Below, one piece after another: positions 1 to 9,175 of a stretch of DNA of 64,000 bases (positions are counted from its first letter, which is position 1; each line of letters opens with the position of its first letter). Both the position numbers and the translations under genes were made by a program. The notes beneath the pieces were generated by a model that saw only the letters and a program-made list of their open reading frames with translations, was not told where the DNA came from and did not search any database. The stretch is from JBARKJ01 sp963698885 (GTDB lineage Bacteria; Nitrospirota; JACRHJ01): NCBI GenBank assembly GCA_963698885.1, contig CAVOSJ010000004.1, forward strand, positions 124,001 to 188,000, read 5' to 3'.

Positions 1-347
1 TACCCTACACGCCGGACAAGGCCCTTTCCCTGATGATGGAGCGGAGCGGCGGCCAGCTCGACCCCCTGCTTTTTAAAATATTCGCCAATATCATCGGCAT
101 CTATCCGATCGGGACGCTGGTCATGCTGGATTCGAAGGAGTTGGGCCTGGTGTTCGAGTCAAACCCTAACCCGGAAAAGCTGGACAGGCCAAAAATAATA
201 CTTATAACCGATGCCTCCGGGAAGCGAATAGCGGGCAAAACCGTGGACTTAGGCGACAAGGAGCAGTCCGGGACATACAAGCGAAGCATCATAAAGGCCC
301 TGGACCCGAAAAAGTACCGGATAAACCTCGCAGAATATTTTCTTTAA
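1..347 (+). CDS. HD-GYP domain protein, C-terminal fragment
   Basis: The reading frame is open from the window edge, so only the last ~114 residues are present. The visible part contains YTPDKALSLMM followed by GIYPIGTLVML and NPEKLDRPK, the usual C-terminal end of HD-GYP phosphodiesterases, which hydrolyse cyclic-di-GMP. The metal-binding HD and GYP motifs would lie upstream of the window and cannot be seen, so activity cannot be judged. The following gene starts 29 bp downstream on the same strand. Confidence 0.7.
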   Translation, partial: PYTPDKALSLMMERSGGQLDPLLFKIFANIIGIYPIGTLVMLDSKELGLVFESNPNPEKLDRPKIILITDASGKRIAGKTVDLGDKEQSGTYKRSIIKALDPKKYRINLAEYFL

Positions 348-364
348 ATCTTCCCTTTTTCTGC

Positions 365-370
365 TAAAAT
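365..370 (+). promoter_or_regulatory. Extended -10 promoter, probable leaderless start
   Basis: TAAAAT is preceded by TG at 362-363, giving the extended -10 form TGnTAAAAT. The ATG of the next gene begins 6 nt after the box, so a transcript starting at the usual distance would begin at or next to the start codon. No convincing -35 box and no Shine-Dalgarno sequence are seen. Confidence 0.4.
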
Positions 371-376
371 TAAGCC

Positions 377-1120
377 ATGCAACTCGACCTATTCAATTGC
401 AAGACAGCCCAGTCTTCCGTCTGGAGTGTTAAAATTGGCGGAAAAACAATAAGTTACACCCTGCGCAAATCCGCAAGGGCCAAGCATGTCTGGCTCCGGT
501 TCGGCATTGGCACGGGTCTGGAGGTGGTCGCACCCGCCAGGATGCCGCTTGCCGAGCTGGACCGGATACTTCTAAATAAGAGTTCCTGGATAGGGCGGCA
601 CACGGCCCTGCCTGGGACTGAGACGCCGGTCCGCTTGCAACCGCTTGGGAACGGCTCGAAGCTCCGTTATTTAGGGGAGGAGCATAAGCTCCGGGTCCAT
701 GTAAACGGGAGCGCGGGGAACGTCCGGATCGCCGGAGGCGAGATACTGGCCGAAGTGCCGCCGGGCGGGCCGGAGGTGGTGAAGGAAGTTCTTGAAGACT
801 GGTATAAGAAGATGGCCCGCAAGGTAATCGGCGAAAAAGTCAATAAATTATCCAATGGCCGGAAAGTGGGCCGGGTCTGTATCCGCGACCAGAAGACAAG
901 GTGGGGGAGCTGCTCGGCCAAGGGGAATTTAAGCTTCAACTGGCGGCTGATAATGGCCCCGCCGAGGGTAATAGATTACCTTGTAATACATGAGCTTACC
1001 CACCTGGACCAGCCCGACCACTCAAAAAAGTTCTGGAACAAGGTCGCGGCCCGCTGCCCGGATTATGAGGAGCGCGAGGCCTGGCTGAAGACGCATGGCC
1101 TTGGGCTCTGGCCTGCGTGA
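377..1120 (+). CDS. YgjP-like zinc metallopeptidase (DUF45)
   Basis: A 247-residue protein of the YgjP/DUF45 family, which resembles SprT/WLM metallopeptidases. The C-terminal third has the family signature RWGSCS, then the zinc motif HELTH and a downstream DHSKKFW segment supplying the third ligand. Length matches the family (~230-250). The N-terminal half is a beta-rich region typical of these proteins. No signal peptide is visible, so it is cytosolic. The cellular substrate is not well established for the family. It converges tail to tail with comF with no gap. There is no Shine-Dalgarno sequence, and the start may be leaderless (see the promoter at 365). Confidence 0.8.
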   Translation: MQLDLFNCKTAQSSVWSVKIGGKTISYTLRKSARAKHVWLRFGIGTGLEVVAPARMPLAELDRILLNKSSWIGRHTALPGTETPVRLQPLGNGSKLRYLGEEHKLRVHVNGSAGNVRIAGGEILAEVPPGGPEVVKEVLEDWYKKMARKVIGEKVNKLSNGRKVGRVCIRDQKTRWGSCSAKGNLSFNWRLIMAPPRVIDYLVIHELTHLDQPDHSKKFWNKVAARCPDYEEREAWLKTHGLGLWPA

Positions 1121-1834
1121 TTACACCGCCCTCGCTACCGTCAAAACGTACACGGCCTCCGCGCCGGCTTTTTTAAGGACCTTCGCGCACTCGCGGACTG
1201 TCGCGCCGGTGGTATAAACGTCGTCCAGCAGGAGCACGCGTTTCTCCTTGAATTCCTCCGGCCTCTCTACCGCGAACGCGCCCTTCACGTTCTCCTCGCG
1301 CTCGGCGGGGTCAAGGTCCACCTGCGGGCGCGTATAGCGAGTCCTCACCAACCCATCTAAAGATAGGGGAATCGAGAGACCCTCCGCCGCGTACTTCGCC
1401 AGGAGCAGCGACTGGTTGAACCCCCTTTTCGCCAGCCTCCGCCGGTGCAGAGGCACCGCCGCCGCGACATGCGCGTCCGGGAAAAATTCCCTCGCCGCAT
1501 CCGCCACAAGCGGCCCAAGGTACTGGTGCATGGCCTGGATACCAACGTACTTGTAGAGATGGACGGCGTCCTTCAGCGTGCCCTTATACACCGCCGCGGA
1601 CCTTGCCGAGTGATAATAAGTCCTGTGGGAGAGACAATCGGAGCAGGGGTGGTCGGAGCCGGAACCGTCCGGGAACGGCATGCCGCAAACGGTGCAGAAC
1701 GGGGATTTAATCGGGCTTACGTCGCTTGCGCACTGGGTACAGAAAAATCCGTTCTTTTTTTCCATCACGCCGCCGCACGAACGGCAGCGCCTTGGGTACA
1801 ACGCGTCGATTAGAAAACCGACAGGGTTAGCCAT
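1121..1834 (-). CDS. comF: ComF family phosphoribosyltransferase-like protein
   Basis: A 237-residue ComF/GntX-type protein. The N terminus carries two zinc-knuckle pairs (CRSCGG, CTQC, then CTVCGMPF and CSDC), and the C terminus has the PRPP-binding loop LLLDDVYTTGAT of type I phosphoribosyltransferases. ComF proteins act in DNA uptake in competent bacteria; in others the role is unknown. The start overlaps the end of gpmI by 8 bp, so the two are translationally coupled as the last genes of the proA operon. It is intact and of usual length. Confidence 0.87.
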   Translation of the reverse strand: MANPVGFLIDALYPRRCRSCGGVMEKKNGFFCTQCASDVSPIKSPFCTVCGMPFPDGSGSDHPCSDCLSHRTYYHSARSAAVYKGTLKDAVHLYKYVGIQAMHQYLGPLVADAAREFFPDAHVAAAVPLHRRRLAKRGFNQSLLLAKYAAEGLSIPLSLDGLVRTRYTRPQVDLDPAEREENVKGAFAVERPEEFKEKRVLLLDDVYTTGATVRECAKVLKKAGAEAVYVLTVARAV

Positions 1835-3378
1835 GGCAGATAAGGCTCTGGCCCGTCATCTCTTCCGGTTTTTTAAGGCTCATGACTTCGAGTATGGTGG
1901 GGACGACGTCGGCCAGCCGTCCGCCGTCTTTCAGCGCGTATCCTTCATGACATAATATAAATGGAACTCTATTAGACGTGTGTGCGGTATACGGCTCTTT
2001 CGCTATCGGGTCGTACATGCGCTCCACGTTACCGTGGTCGGACATGATAAACGGCAAGCCGCCCGCCGTCAGGACTTCGGGGACGATGCGCGAGAGGCAC
2101 TGGTCAACCGTCTCGCACGCCTTTATCGCAGCGTCTCATGATCCCGGTATGGCCCACCATGTCCGGGTTTGCGAAATTCATTATGATGACGTCATACTTC
2201 CCGGACTTAACGCGGCTCACCACCTCGTCCGTTACCTGCACCGCGCTCATCTGGGGCTTCTGGTCGTAAGTGGCGACCTCTCTGGGCGAGGGTATCAGGC
2301 AGCGTTCCTCATTTTTAAAGGGGGTCTCCACGCCGCCGTTAAAGAAAAACGTGACGTGCGCGTATTTCTCCGTCTCCGCTATGCGGAGCTGGGTAAGGCC
2401 GTTTTCGGATACTACTTTTCCGAATATATTATCCATGCCGACCGGCGGGAACGCCGCCGGGAGGCCGAAGGTCTTGTCGTACTCCGTCATGCATACGAAG
2501 CTGGAAAATTTTGGCCGCCCTTTTCTTTCGAACCCGTTGAAATCGTCCAGCGCCAGCGCGCGTGTAATCTCCCTCGTCCTGTCCGTGCGGAAGTTGAAGA
2601 AGATTACGCTGTCCTTATCCTTCATCGTGCCAAGGGGCGCCCCATCCCCCTGGACTATTACCGTCGGCGCGATGAACTCATCCGTATGGCCCTTTTCGTA
2701 TGATTGCGCAATAGCCGCGTCAGCCGTTTTGGCCTGCTCGCCTATGCCCAGGACCATTGCGTCATAAACTTTTTGCACCCGCTCCCAGCGGTTGTCCCGG
2801 TCCATCGCGTAATATCTTCCGGAGACGGTCCCGACCCTTGCTATGTCTTCCAGACCTTCGTCTTTTATAAACTTAAGGAGCCTGTCCATATACAAAAGGC
2901 CGCTCTGGGGCGGGGTGTCGCGTCCGTCCATGAACGCATGGATAAGGATATTGCCCACCCCCCTGTCGCGCGCCATCCTCATCAGTGCGCAGAGGTGCGC
3001 CTGGTCGCTATGGACGCCGCCGTCCGAGAGAAGCCCCATCAGGTGCAGGGTAGAGCTATTTTCCCGGGCGCTGTCCATCGCCTCGTTCAGGGCCGCGTTC
3101 CTCAGTATCTCGCCCGTTCTTATCGCAAGGTTTATGCGTGTGTAGTCCTGGTAAACTACCCTGCCCGCGCCGATATTCAAATGGCCTACCTCGGAGTTTC
3201 CCATCTGGCCTTCAGGGAGGCCGACGTCTTCTCCGGACGCGGCAAGCGTGGTGTTGGGATATTTTTCGAGCAGCGAGTTATAAAAGGGGATTTTCGCCTT
3301 GGCCTTGGCGGAATATTCGAGGTCGTCGTCCGCGCCCCAGCCGTCTATGATTATCAGTGTTATCGGACGGTAAGCCAT
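1827..3378 (-). CDS. gpmI: Phosphoglycerate mutase, cofactor-independent (frameshifted)
   Basis: Interconverts 3- and 2-phosphoglycerate in glycolysis using two Mn ions. The first ~420 residues contain the N-terminal IDGWG motif and the active serine in GNSEVGH (Ser62). The frame then breaks: after GHTGIM the sequence runs into a stop, while the next frame continues AAIKACETVDQC and then PFIMSDHGNVERMYD, the metal-binding C-terminal block. One extra base near 2133 explains the break, and the total span is 517 codons plus one base, the usual family length. Glycolysis needs this enzyme unless a gpmA exists elsewhere, so a sequencing error is likely. Confidence 0.9.
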
Positions 3379-3389
3379 GCGCTCCCGGT

Positions 3390-4697
3390 TCAGCAGTATT
3401 TATCTAAGTCTATGGAATAGCTGTTCCATTTGCCGCAACGGGGACACCTGCCGGACCACTCCGTGGAGAAGTGGTCGCAGTTCCCGCACCGGAAGGGCAC
3501 CACGAGCTGGTCGCCATATGCCAAGGCCTTTTTGAATTCGGCCGCGGCGGGCTGGTATGAGCCCCTCCGCAGGTACAGGTTGCCCAGCAGTTTGTGCAGG
3601 TCTGTGAGCTGGCGCGTCGAACTGTCTATCGCGGACAGCGTATCGAAAGCGTCGTCGACCATCTCCAGGCGGTAGTATAGTTTCCCCAGGAAGAAGTTCA
3701 ACGGCACGTCCTTCGGATTTTTAATCAATGCCGACTTATATAAATTAATTATCTTCGGAGGGCTTCCCAGCTTCAGGTAAAGGTCCTCCAGCCGGTGCAG
3801 CAGGATGATTGAGCCGGTAGTCTTGTATGCTTCTTCCCAAAGCTCGGCGGCCGCCTGGTTCTCGTTCTCTTCGAGGTATACCTCGCCAAGCCCAAGATAC
3901 GCGGGCACGAAATCCTTCTCCGTCTTCAGGATGGTTTTAAAGACGCGTTTGGCTTTCTCCAGGTTCCCTTCTTCCAGCATCACCCTGCCGGTCTCGTACT
4001 TTACCCCTACGAGACGCCGGTGTTCCGCCTCGCGCTCCTTCGGCGGCAGGCTCAGCTTCAGTATCCTCTCCTGAGTCTCTTCCGCCTTCTCGAAACTGCC
4101 GGAGCCCTGGTGCATGTCGCGTATCCGGGTAAGCGCGCGCAGGTTTCCCTCGTCCTTCTCCAGAATATCTTCCAGCGTCTGGAGCGCGTCCGCTGTACGC
4201 CGCGCGTCCTCATAGTCGAGCGCCAGCGCAAAAAGTATCTCGATGTTGCCTTCGTCCACGTCCTTCGCGCGCTGATGTAACCTTATCGCCTCCTGGTAAT
4301 CGCCCTCGTCATGCCGTATCGTGCCCAGTCTGAGGAGCGCATCGGCGTGGTCCGGTTTCAGCGCAATCACCTGGTCAAAATATTTAGCGGCGAGGTCGGT
4401 CCTGCGGGAGAGCAGCGAGTTCAGCCCTTTGGAGTAAAGCATCTGCACCTTGGACTCTTTCTGGCGGTCCCGCGTTACCTTCCAGTTCTTGAAGAAATCC
4501 TTGGTAGCCTTTATATAAATGCCAAGAAGCACCGCCAGCGAGCCGAATACCGCGGAGCCCAGCATCAGCGCCATCTTGGAAGGCTCGGACACTATGTTTC
4601 CGGGAAGCATTATCTTCACGTCGCCGGGGTTTAGGATGTCCACCCAGACGATGAAGGCCGCGAAGGCTATGAGGAGTATGATTGCGCGTATGAACAT
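3390..4697 (-). CDS. LapA/LapB-like TPR protein with C-terminal rubredoxin knuckle
   Basis: A 435-residue protein. Residues ~1-75 hold two membrane segments flanking NPGDVKIMLPG, resembling LapA (DUF1049). Several TPR units follow (~85-395), and the C terminus ends in CGNC...CPRC, a rubredoxin-type metal knuckle as in LapB/YciM. In E. coli LapA and LapB are separate proteins that control LpxC turnover and assemble the LPS synthesis complex. Here both parts appear in one chain. It sits inside the proA-gpmI housekeeping operon. The assignment to LPS control is inferred from architecture, and other TPR proteins could look similar. Confidence 0.72.
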   Translation of the reverse strand: MFIRAIILLIAFAAFIVWVDILNPGDVKIMLPGNIVSEPSKMALMLGSAVFGSLAVLLGIYIKATKDFFKNWKVTRDRQKESKVQMLYSKGLNSLLSRRTDLAAKYFDQVIALKPDHADALLRLGTIRHDEGDYQEAIRLHQRAKDVDEGNIEILFALALDYEDARRTADALQTLEDILEKDEGNLRALTRIRDMHQGSGSFEKAEETQERILKLSLPPKEREAEHRRLVGVKYETGRVMLEEGNLEKAKRVFKTILKTEKDFVPAYLGLGEVYLEENENQAAAELWEEAYKTTGSIILLHRLEDLYLKLGSPPKIINLYKSALIKNPKDVPLNFFLGKLYYRLEMVDDAFDTLSAIDSSTRQLTDLHKLLGNLYLRRGSYQPAAAEFKKALAYGDQLVVPFRCGNCDHFSTEWSGRCPRCGKWNSYSIDLDKYC

Positions 4698-4727
4698 TTA
4701 GACCTTTTCCACCCTAACCACCGCTCT

Positions 4728-5183
4728 CTAATAATGATACGTCCGGCCCTGGATTATCGTAAAAGCCCGGTAAACCTGCTCCATCAATATCAGCCGCGCC
4801 ATCTCGTGCGTGAACGTGAGCTTCGACAGCGACAACTGATAGTCCGCCCTTGCCAGCATTTCGTCCGAAAGCCCGAACGGGCCCCCCACGACGAAAACAA
4901 TATTGCGGCCCTGTTCCAGCAGCGGGGCTAAGTCGAGGGCGAACTTTTTGGAGTCCGGGTTCTTCCCCCGTTCGTGCAGCGCGATTAAATAATCCGAAGG
5001 GGCGACCCTTTCGAGGATTGCTTCCCCCTCCTCGCGCACTGCTTCGGCCCCGGTCTTACGGGAGCCTTTTATTTCCCGGACTTCAATCCTGGTCTGCCGC
5101 CGGAGAAGCTCCTGGTATTTCGCGATGCCGTCCTTTATGAAACCTTCCTTCGTCTTCCCGACAAATATCAGAAGCATCGGCAT
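4728..5183 (-). CDS. rlmH: 23S rRNA (pseudouridine-1915-N3)-methyltransferase RlmH
   Basis: A 151-residue SPOUT methyltransferase that methylates pseudouridine 1915 in helix 69 of 23S rRNA on the 70S ribosome. The SAM-binding knot is visible as FVVGGPFGLSDE, and the C terminus has LTFTHEMARLILMEQVYRAF and ends in YHY, all RlmH hallmarks. Length is standard. The start codon overlaps the rsfS stop (TGATG), so translation is coupled to the ribosome-silencing factor upstream. Confidence 0.93.
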   Translation of the reverse strand: MPMLLIFVGKTKEGFIKDGIAKYQELLRRQTRIEVREIKGSRKTGAEAVREEGEAILERVAPSDYLIALHERGKNPDSKKFALDLAPLLEQGRNIVFVVGGPFGLSDEMLARADYQLSLSKLTFTHEMARLILMEQVYRAFTIIQGRTYHY

Positions 5184-5561
5184 CAGGTCGGGAGCGCCAC
5201 TTGAAGTCTTGGTGCGTCGCCCCAGAGGCCGTCCAGGTCGTAGAACTCGCGGGTCTCAGGCTCGAAGATATGCACGATAATGTCCCCGTAGTCCATCAGG
5301 ACCCACCTGCACTCGGGAAAACCCTCTACCCGCAGATAATACTCGCGCTCCAGGGAGAGCCTGTAATCTACCTCTTCGGCTATCGCCTTTACCTGTCTGG
5401 TGTTGTTTCCGGAGCAGATGACGAAATAATCGGCGAGGGTGCTTATCTCACGGACGTCCAATACGAGGAGGTCCGTCGCCTTTTTCTCGAGGACCGACTC
5501 CGGCTATTAAAACCGCCTTCTCTTTGGAGTCCAGTTCTTTGAGTTTCTTTTTCGCGCCCAA
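5183..5561 (-). CDS. rsfS: Ribosomal silencing factor RsfS (frameshifted N terminus)
   Basis: RsfS binds ribosomal protein L14 and blocks subunit joining in starvation. The body VLDVREISTLADYFVICSG is typical, but the frame carrying it has TAA-TAG stops just upstream and no ATG or GTG. The preceding frame encodes LDSKEKAVLIAG, exactly the expected N terminus. Removing one base at 5494-5495 joins the two into a ~125-residue protein. The proposed TTG start at 5561 is a guess, with no clear Shine-Dalgarno sequence. Same operon as nadD and rlmH. Confidence 0.82.
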
Positions 5562-5597
5562 ACAGTCTCGCCCGAATTTTTATTTATTGTTGATAAG

Positions 5598-6260
5598 TTA
5601 CAGGTACAACCTGTTTTGAATTATATACGACTCCACTTTCTCAGGCAAGAGGTATTTGACGCTTCTGCGCTCATGGAGCCTTTTCCTTATGTCCGTGGAA
5701 GAGACGTCCATCCGCACGGTCGAGACAAGCCAGAGGTCGCGCCCGGAGGTCATCTCCATCCTGCCGAGGCTCCGCAGTTTCTGGTCCAGCGCTTCAAGGG
5801 TCACGATGTCCACCTCATGCACTTGATGGACCTTCGTGAGGTTTCTCTGGTCCGTGCCCGGACGGAACGAGACTGCAAAATCGCAGAGCGTCACGAGCCT
5901 GTCCACACCATGCCATGATCCTATCTCCAGAAAACTGTCCATCCCGGCAATGAAAAAAAGCTTCGCCTTCTCCCCGTAACGCTCCTGCATTATCTCGACG
6001 GTCCTTATGGAGTACGACGGGCGCGGAAGGGTCAGTTCCACGTCCGAGACCTTGAAGTGCGGGTTCCCCTCGCAGGCGAGCTGCACCATCCTCAGCCGGT
6101 GCTCAGGCGATACCCCCTGCTCAACCTCCTTGTGCGGCGGCATCGCCGCCGGCACGAAAACCACTTCGTCCAGCCCCAGCGCCTCCCTGCATTCCTCCGC
6201 TACGTACAGGTGCGCGATATGCACCGGGTTAAACGTCCCGCCGAATATGCCGATTTTCAT
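5598..6260 (-). CDS. nadD: Nicotinate-nucleotide adenylyltransferase
   Basis: Transfers AMP to nicotinate mononucleotide to make deamido-NAD. The 220-residue protein begins with the nucleotidyltransferase signature GIFGGTFNPVHIAH, has PPHK after the first strand, and near the C terminus has SSTDIRKRL (the ISSTxIR motif). Length and gene order (proA-nadD-rsfS) are standard. The frame is intact. Confidence 0.93.
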   Translation of the reverse strand: MKIGIFGGTFNPVHIAHLYVAEECREALGLDEVVFVPAAMPPHKEVEQGVSPEHRLRMVQLACEGNPHFKVSDVELTLPRPSYSIRTVEIMQERYGEKAKLFFIAGMDSFLEIGSWHGVDRLVTLCDFAVSFRPGTDQRNLTKVHQVHEVDIVTLEALDQKLRSLGRMEMTSGRDLWLVSTVRMDVSSTDIRKRLHERRSVKYLLPEKVESYIIQNRLYL

Positions 6261-6275
6261 TAATTACTCCCGTAA

Positions 6276-7532
6276 TTATTCCCGTATCTGGCCGGAGCCC
6301 ATTACGATGAACCTCTGCGTCGTAAGCTCCTCCAGCCCCATGGGCCCGCGCGCGTGGATGCGGGTGGTGCTGATGCCTATTTCCGCACCCAGGCCGAACT
6401 GCCCGCCGTCGTTTAACCTCGTGGATGCGTTCACGAATACCGCGGACGCGTCCACCTCGTTTAAGAACCGGAGCGCGTTGCTATAATTTTCCGTGACTAT
6501 CGCCTCGGAGTGCTGGGAGCCGTACTTGGCGATATGCTCCATCGCCTCTTCCAGGCTCTCCACGACTTTCAGGTTCAGTACGAGGTCGTTGTACTCCTTA
6601 TACCAATCTTCTTCTTTCGCGACGGACAAGCCCTTCACTAACTTCCTGGCCTTCGCGTCCGCAATTATTTTCACCTTCGCCGCCTTCAGGTCCTTCACAA
6701 TCCACGGCAGGAACTCTTCCGCCACCGCGGAATGGACCAGCATGGACTCCATCGCGTTGCAAGTGCCTGGCCGCTGTACCTTAGCATTCATGCAGATGTC
6801 GCGCGCCATGTCGAGGTTCGCGAATTCGTCCACGTATGTATGGCAGACTCCCTTGTCGTGCTTTATGACGGGGATGCGTGAGTTCTCCGTCACCATGTTT
6901 ATCAGGCCCTCGCCGCCCCTCGGGATGATGAGGTCTATATATTTGTCCTGTTTCAGCATCTCCAGCACGGCCTGCCTGTCCGTCATCTCGATAAAACTAA
7001 CCGCCTCTTTGGGGATGCCGGCCTCCTTGAGGGAGTCCTGGAGTATCTTCACTATCGCAAGGTTTGAATTTATCGCCTCGGAGCCGCCCCGGAGTATCAC
7101 GCCGTTCCCGGATTTAAGGCATAGCGCGGCACTGTCGGCGGTAACGTTAGGGCGCGATTCATATACGATGCCGATAAGCCCGATAGGCACGCGGATCCTC
7201 CCCACTTCCATGCCGTTCGGGCGCTTCGAAATCTTCGTAACCTCGCCCACCGGGTCGGGCAGGGCCGCTATCTCCCTGAGTCCGTTCGCCATCGCCGCAA
7301 TGCGTGAGGGATTAAGCGTAAGCCTGTCCAGCATGGCCTTACTTAGCCCCTTCTTCTCCCCGTCCGTGATGTCCTTGTAGTTCTCTTTTACAAGGTGCGC
7401 CTCCGCCGCCATCAGCTTCTCCGCCATCGTTAGTAACGCCTTGTTCTTCGCCTTCGCGGGCGTGGTGGCGAGCTTGCGCGCGGCATCTTTTGCTTTCGCG
7501 GCGGTTTTAGAAACGTATGATTTTATGTCCAT
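6276..7532 (-). CDS. proA: Gamma-glutamyl phosphate reductase
   Basis: Second step of proline synthesis: NADPH-dependent reduction of gamma-glutamyl phosphate to the semialdehyde. The 418-residue aldehyde-dehydrogenase-fold protein has the active cysteine in QRPGTCNAMES, together with NVTADSAALCLKSGN and LRGGSEA, typical of ProA. An SD-like GGGGG lies just before the ATG. It heads the housekeeping run down to comF. The AT-rich island gene upstream stops only 12 bp before this start, so no room remains for a host promoter. The proB partner is not in the window. Confidence 0.93.
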   Translation of the reverse strand: MDIKSYVSKTAAKAKDAARKLATTPAKAKNKALLTMAEKLMAAEAHLVKENYKDITDGEKKGLSKAMLDRLTLNPSRIAAMANGLREIAALPDPVGEVTKISKRPNGMEVGRIRVPIGLIGIVYESRPNVTADSAALCLKSGNGVILRGGSEAINSNLAIVKILQDSLKEAGIPKEAVSFIEMTDRQAVLEMLKQDKYIDLIIPRGGEGLINMVTENSRIPVIKHDKGVCHTYVDEFANLDMARDICMNAKVQRPGTCNAMESMLVHSAVAEEFLPWIVKDLKAAKVKIIADAKARKLVKGLSVAKEEDWYKEYNDLVLNLKVVESLEEAMEHIAKYGSQHSEAIVTENYSNALRFLNEVDASAVFVNASTRLNDGGQFGLGAEIGISTTRIHARGPMGLEELTTQRFIVMGSGQIRE

Positions 7533-7544
7533 GGAACCCCCGAT

Positions 7545-8706
7545 TTATTTTAGTAAATCGTCTGAAATAAACTTAATTGGCCCTGAAATTGTTTTATCAT
7601 ATTCAAGACAAAAATCAGCTAAAGCAGGCCCGCCAATCCCTCCAATAATTGCACCTGTTGTTCCTCCGATTAAAGAACCGAAAGTGCTTATTAATCCTGT
7701 TAAATAAATGGCTTTTCTTTCATGATGGGATGATGAAACTTTTCGATAAGCCTTGATTCTTTTCTCTAATTTTTCGGCAAATAAAAATTTAAATTCTTTT
7801 TTTACTTTTTTATGAAGGAGAGCGGTTTTTTTAATTTCTCGTATAAATTGTGAAAAATTCCCATATTTATCACGGAATTCTAAAACCTGCTCAGGTTTTA
7901 AACGTTTTCTATCAAATGATGAGCTTTTTAACCAAATATTAAAAGTTTCAATATCGGAAGAATTTTTATCTTTTATTTCGCAATAGTTAAAATTACCTAT
8001 ATTTTTTAATTATATTAAAATACCTATCATGCATAAAATTAAAGCCGTAAAGAAAACAAGCAAATTCAACTCTAATATATTCTTCCAGCATTTTAACTAA
8101 AACAAAATCTATATTATACTCATAATTATTGTACGATATGTGAGCATATTTATTGATGCGGTGTTTTTCAAAAAAATTAAATTTACAATCGTTCTCAATA
8201 GCATCTTTTAAAAAAACATAATAGATGTTCATTAATGCATAATAAAATTTATTCGAAACTTCATCATCTTCTCTTTTAATTAAAATTTCATCAAAATCTT
8301 TCATCCACATAAAATTAGAAGTATTTATACATTTTATTAAATTATTTTTCTCATAAATCTCAAATTTTTCTTCGCCTATTGTTTTCGCGAGTAATTTTTT
8401 GGGGATATTTGGTATAACTAGTCCTTCTACAAATAACAACAATGTATCAATGTATGATTGAAAATAAAAATCCTCTTTATTTTCTAATGACTGAATATCT
8501 TTTGCAAGAATTAAAAAAAAATCTTGGTTAGTATTAGAGTAACCCGATTTAAGAAATTTAAAAAAATTAAAAACATTTTTGATTTCATTTACATCATATC
8601 TTTTTATACTTAAACACCAATAGCCACATCCGGCGTCACAATGCCACGATTCAAAAAAATTACGCTCGAATTCAGCATCGCAATATGCACATTTTATGAT
8701 AGCCAT
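7545..8706 (-). CDS. Unknown zinc-ribbon / glycine-zipper protein (frame broken once)
   Basis: Not recognised. The ATG at 8706 has GGAG 6 nt upstream. Frame 1 (to 7993) encodes ~237 residues starting with a cysteine cluster, CAYC then HCDAGCGYWC, a likely zinc ribbon, followed by a helical aromatic-rich region. A second open frame continues without any start codon from ~8004 to the TAA at 7545. It encodes a basic coiled segment and a C-terminal membrane-like glycine zipper (SLIGGTTGAIIGGIGGPALAD). Removing one base from the T6 run at 8002-8007 fuses them into ~386 residues. The region is far more AT-rich than its neighbours, a sign of transfer. Third gene of the HEPN island. Confidence 0.6.
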
Positions 8707-8735
8707 ACGGCTCTCCAACATGGAGTAAATTCGAG

Positions 8736-9143
8736 TTATAATTTTGCTCTAAAGCTAACACCGCAACTAAAACTGTCTGGACAACTTCCATCTTTATTTT
8801 CTATGAAGTTACATTCATCGTTAGTGCACAGCCATTGAAAATTTGATTCCTTAATTAATCTTTGCCTGTCTTTTGCCATACATGAAGGGCAAAACTTATT
8901 TCCTTTTTTATCGATATAACAATGGGATTCTTTATCGATTTCGTATTTTGGACGATTATAAAGAATGTAGACAAGGGAAATTAATAATAATCCTGCGGAT
9001 ATTACGGCAATCCAAAACCAAAATTCTATTTTAGGGAATATTTGTATAATGTTATTTTTAAAAAATGCAGCTAACGCAGGCAACACCCAGAGCAAAATAG
9101 TGCCGTATGTCTCTTTAAGTAAATCTTTTATCGTGTTAATCAC
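8736..9143 (-). CDS. Small two-helix membrane protein with C-terminal zinc ribbon
   Basis: A 135-residue AT-rich gene with a GTG start preceded by GAGAGG. Two hydrophobic segments (roughly residues 14-30 and 41-62) suggest a hairpin in the membrane. The C-terminal half has CPSC followed by CTNDEC, a zinc ribbon, plus a further pair of cysteines near the end (CPDSFSC). No family was recognised. It lies 29 bp upstream of the zinc-ribbon/glycine-zipper gene and 32 bp downstream of the HEPN gene, so the three form one short operon of foreign composition. A role in defence or signalling is possible but is only inferred from context. Confidence 0.65.
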   Translation of the reverse strand: MINTIKDLLKETYGTILLWVLPALAAFFKNNIIQIFPKIEFWFWIAVISAGLLLISLVYILYNRPKYEIDKESHCYIDKKGNKFCPSCMAKDRQRLIKESNFQWLCTNDECNFIENKDGSCPDSFSCGVSFRAKL

Positions 9144-9175
9144 TACAGCCTCTCATCCTAATTTCGGCATTTCGA

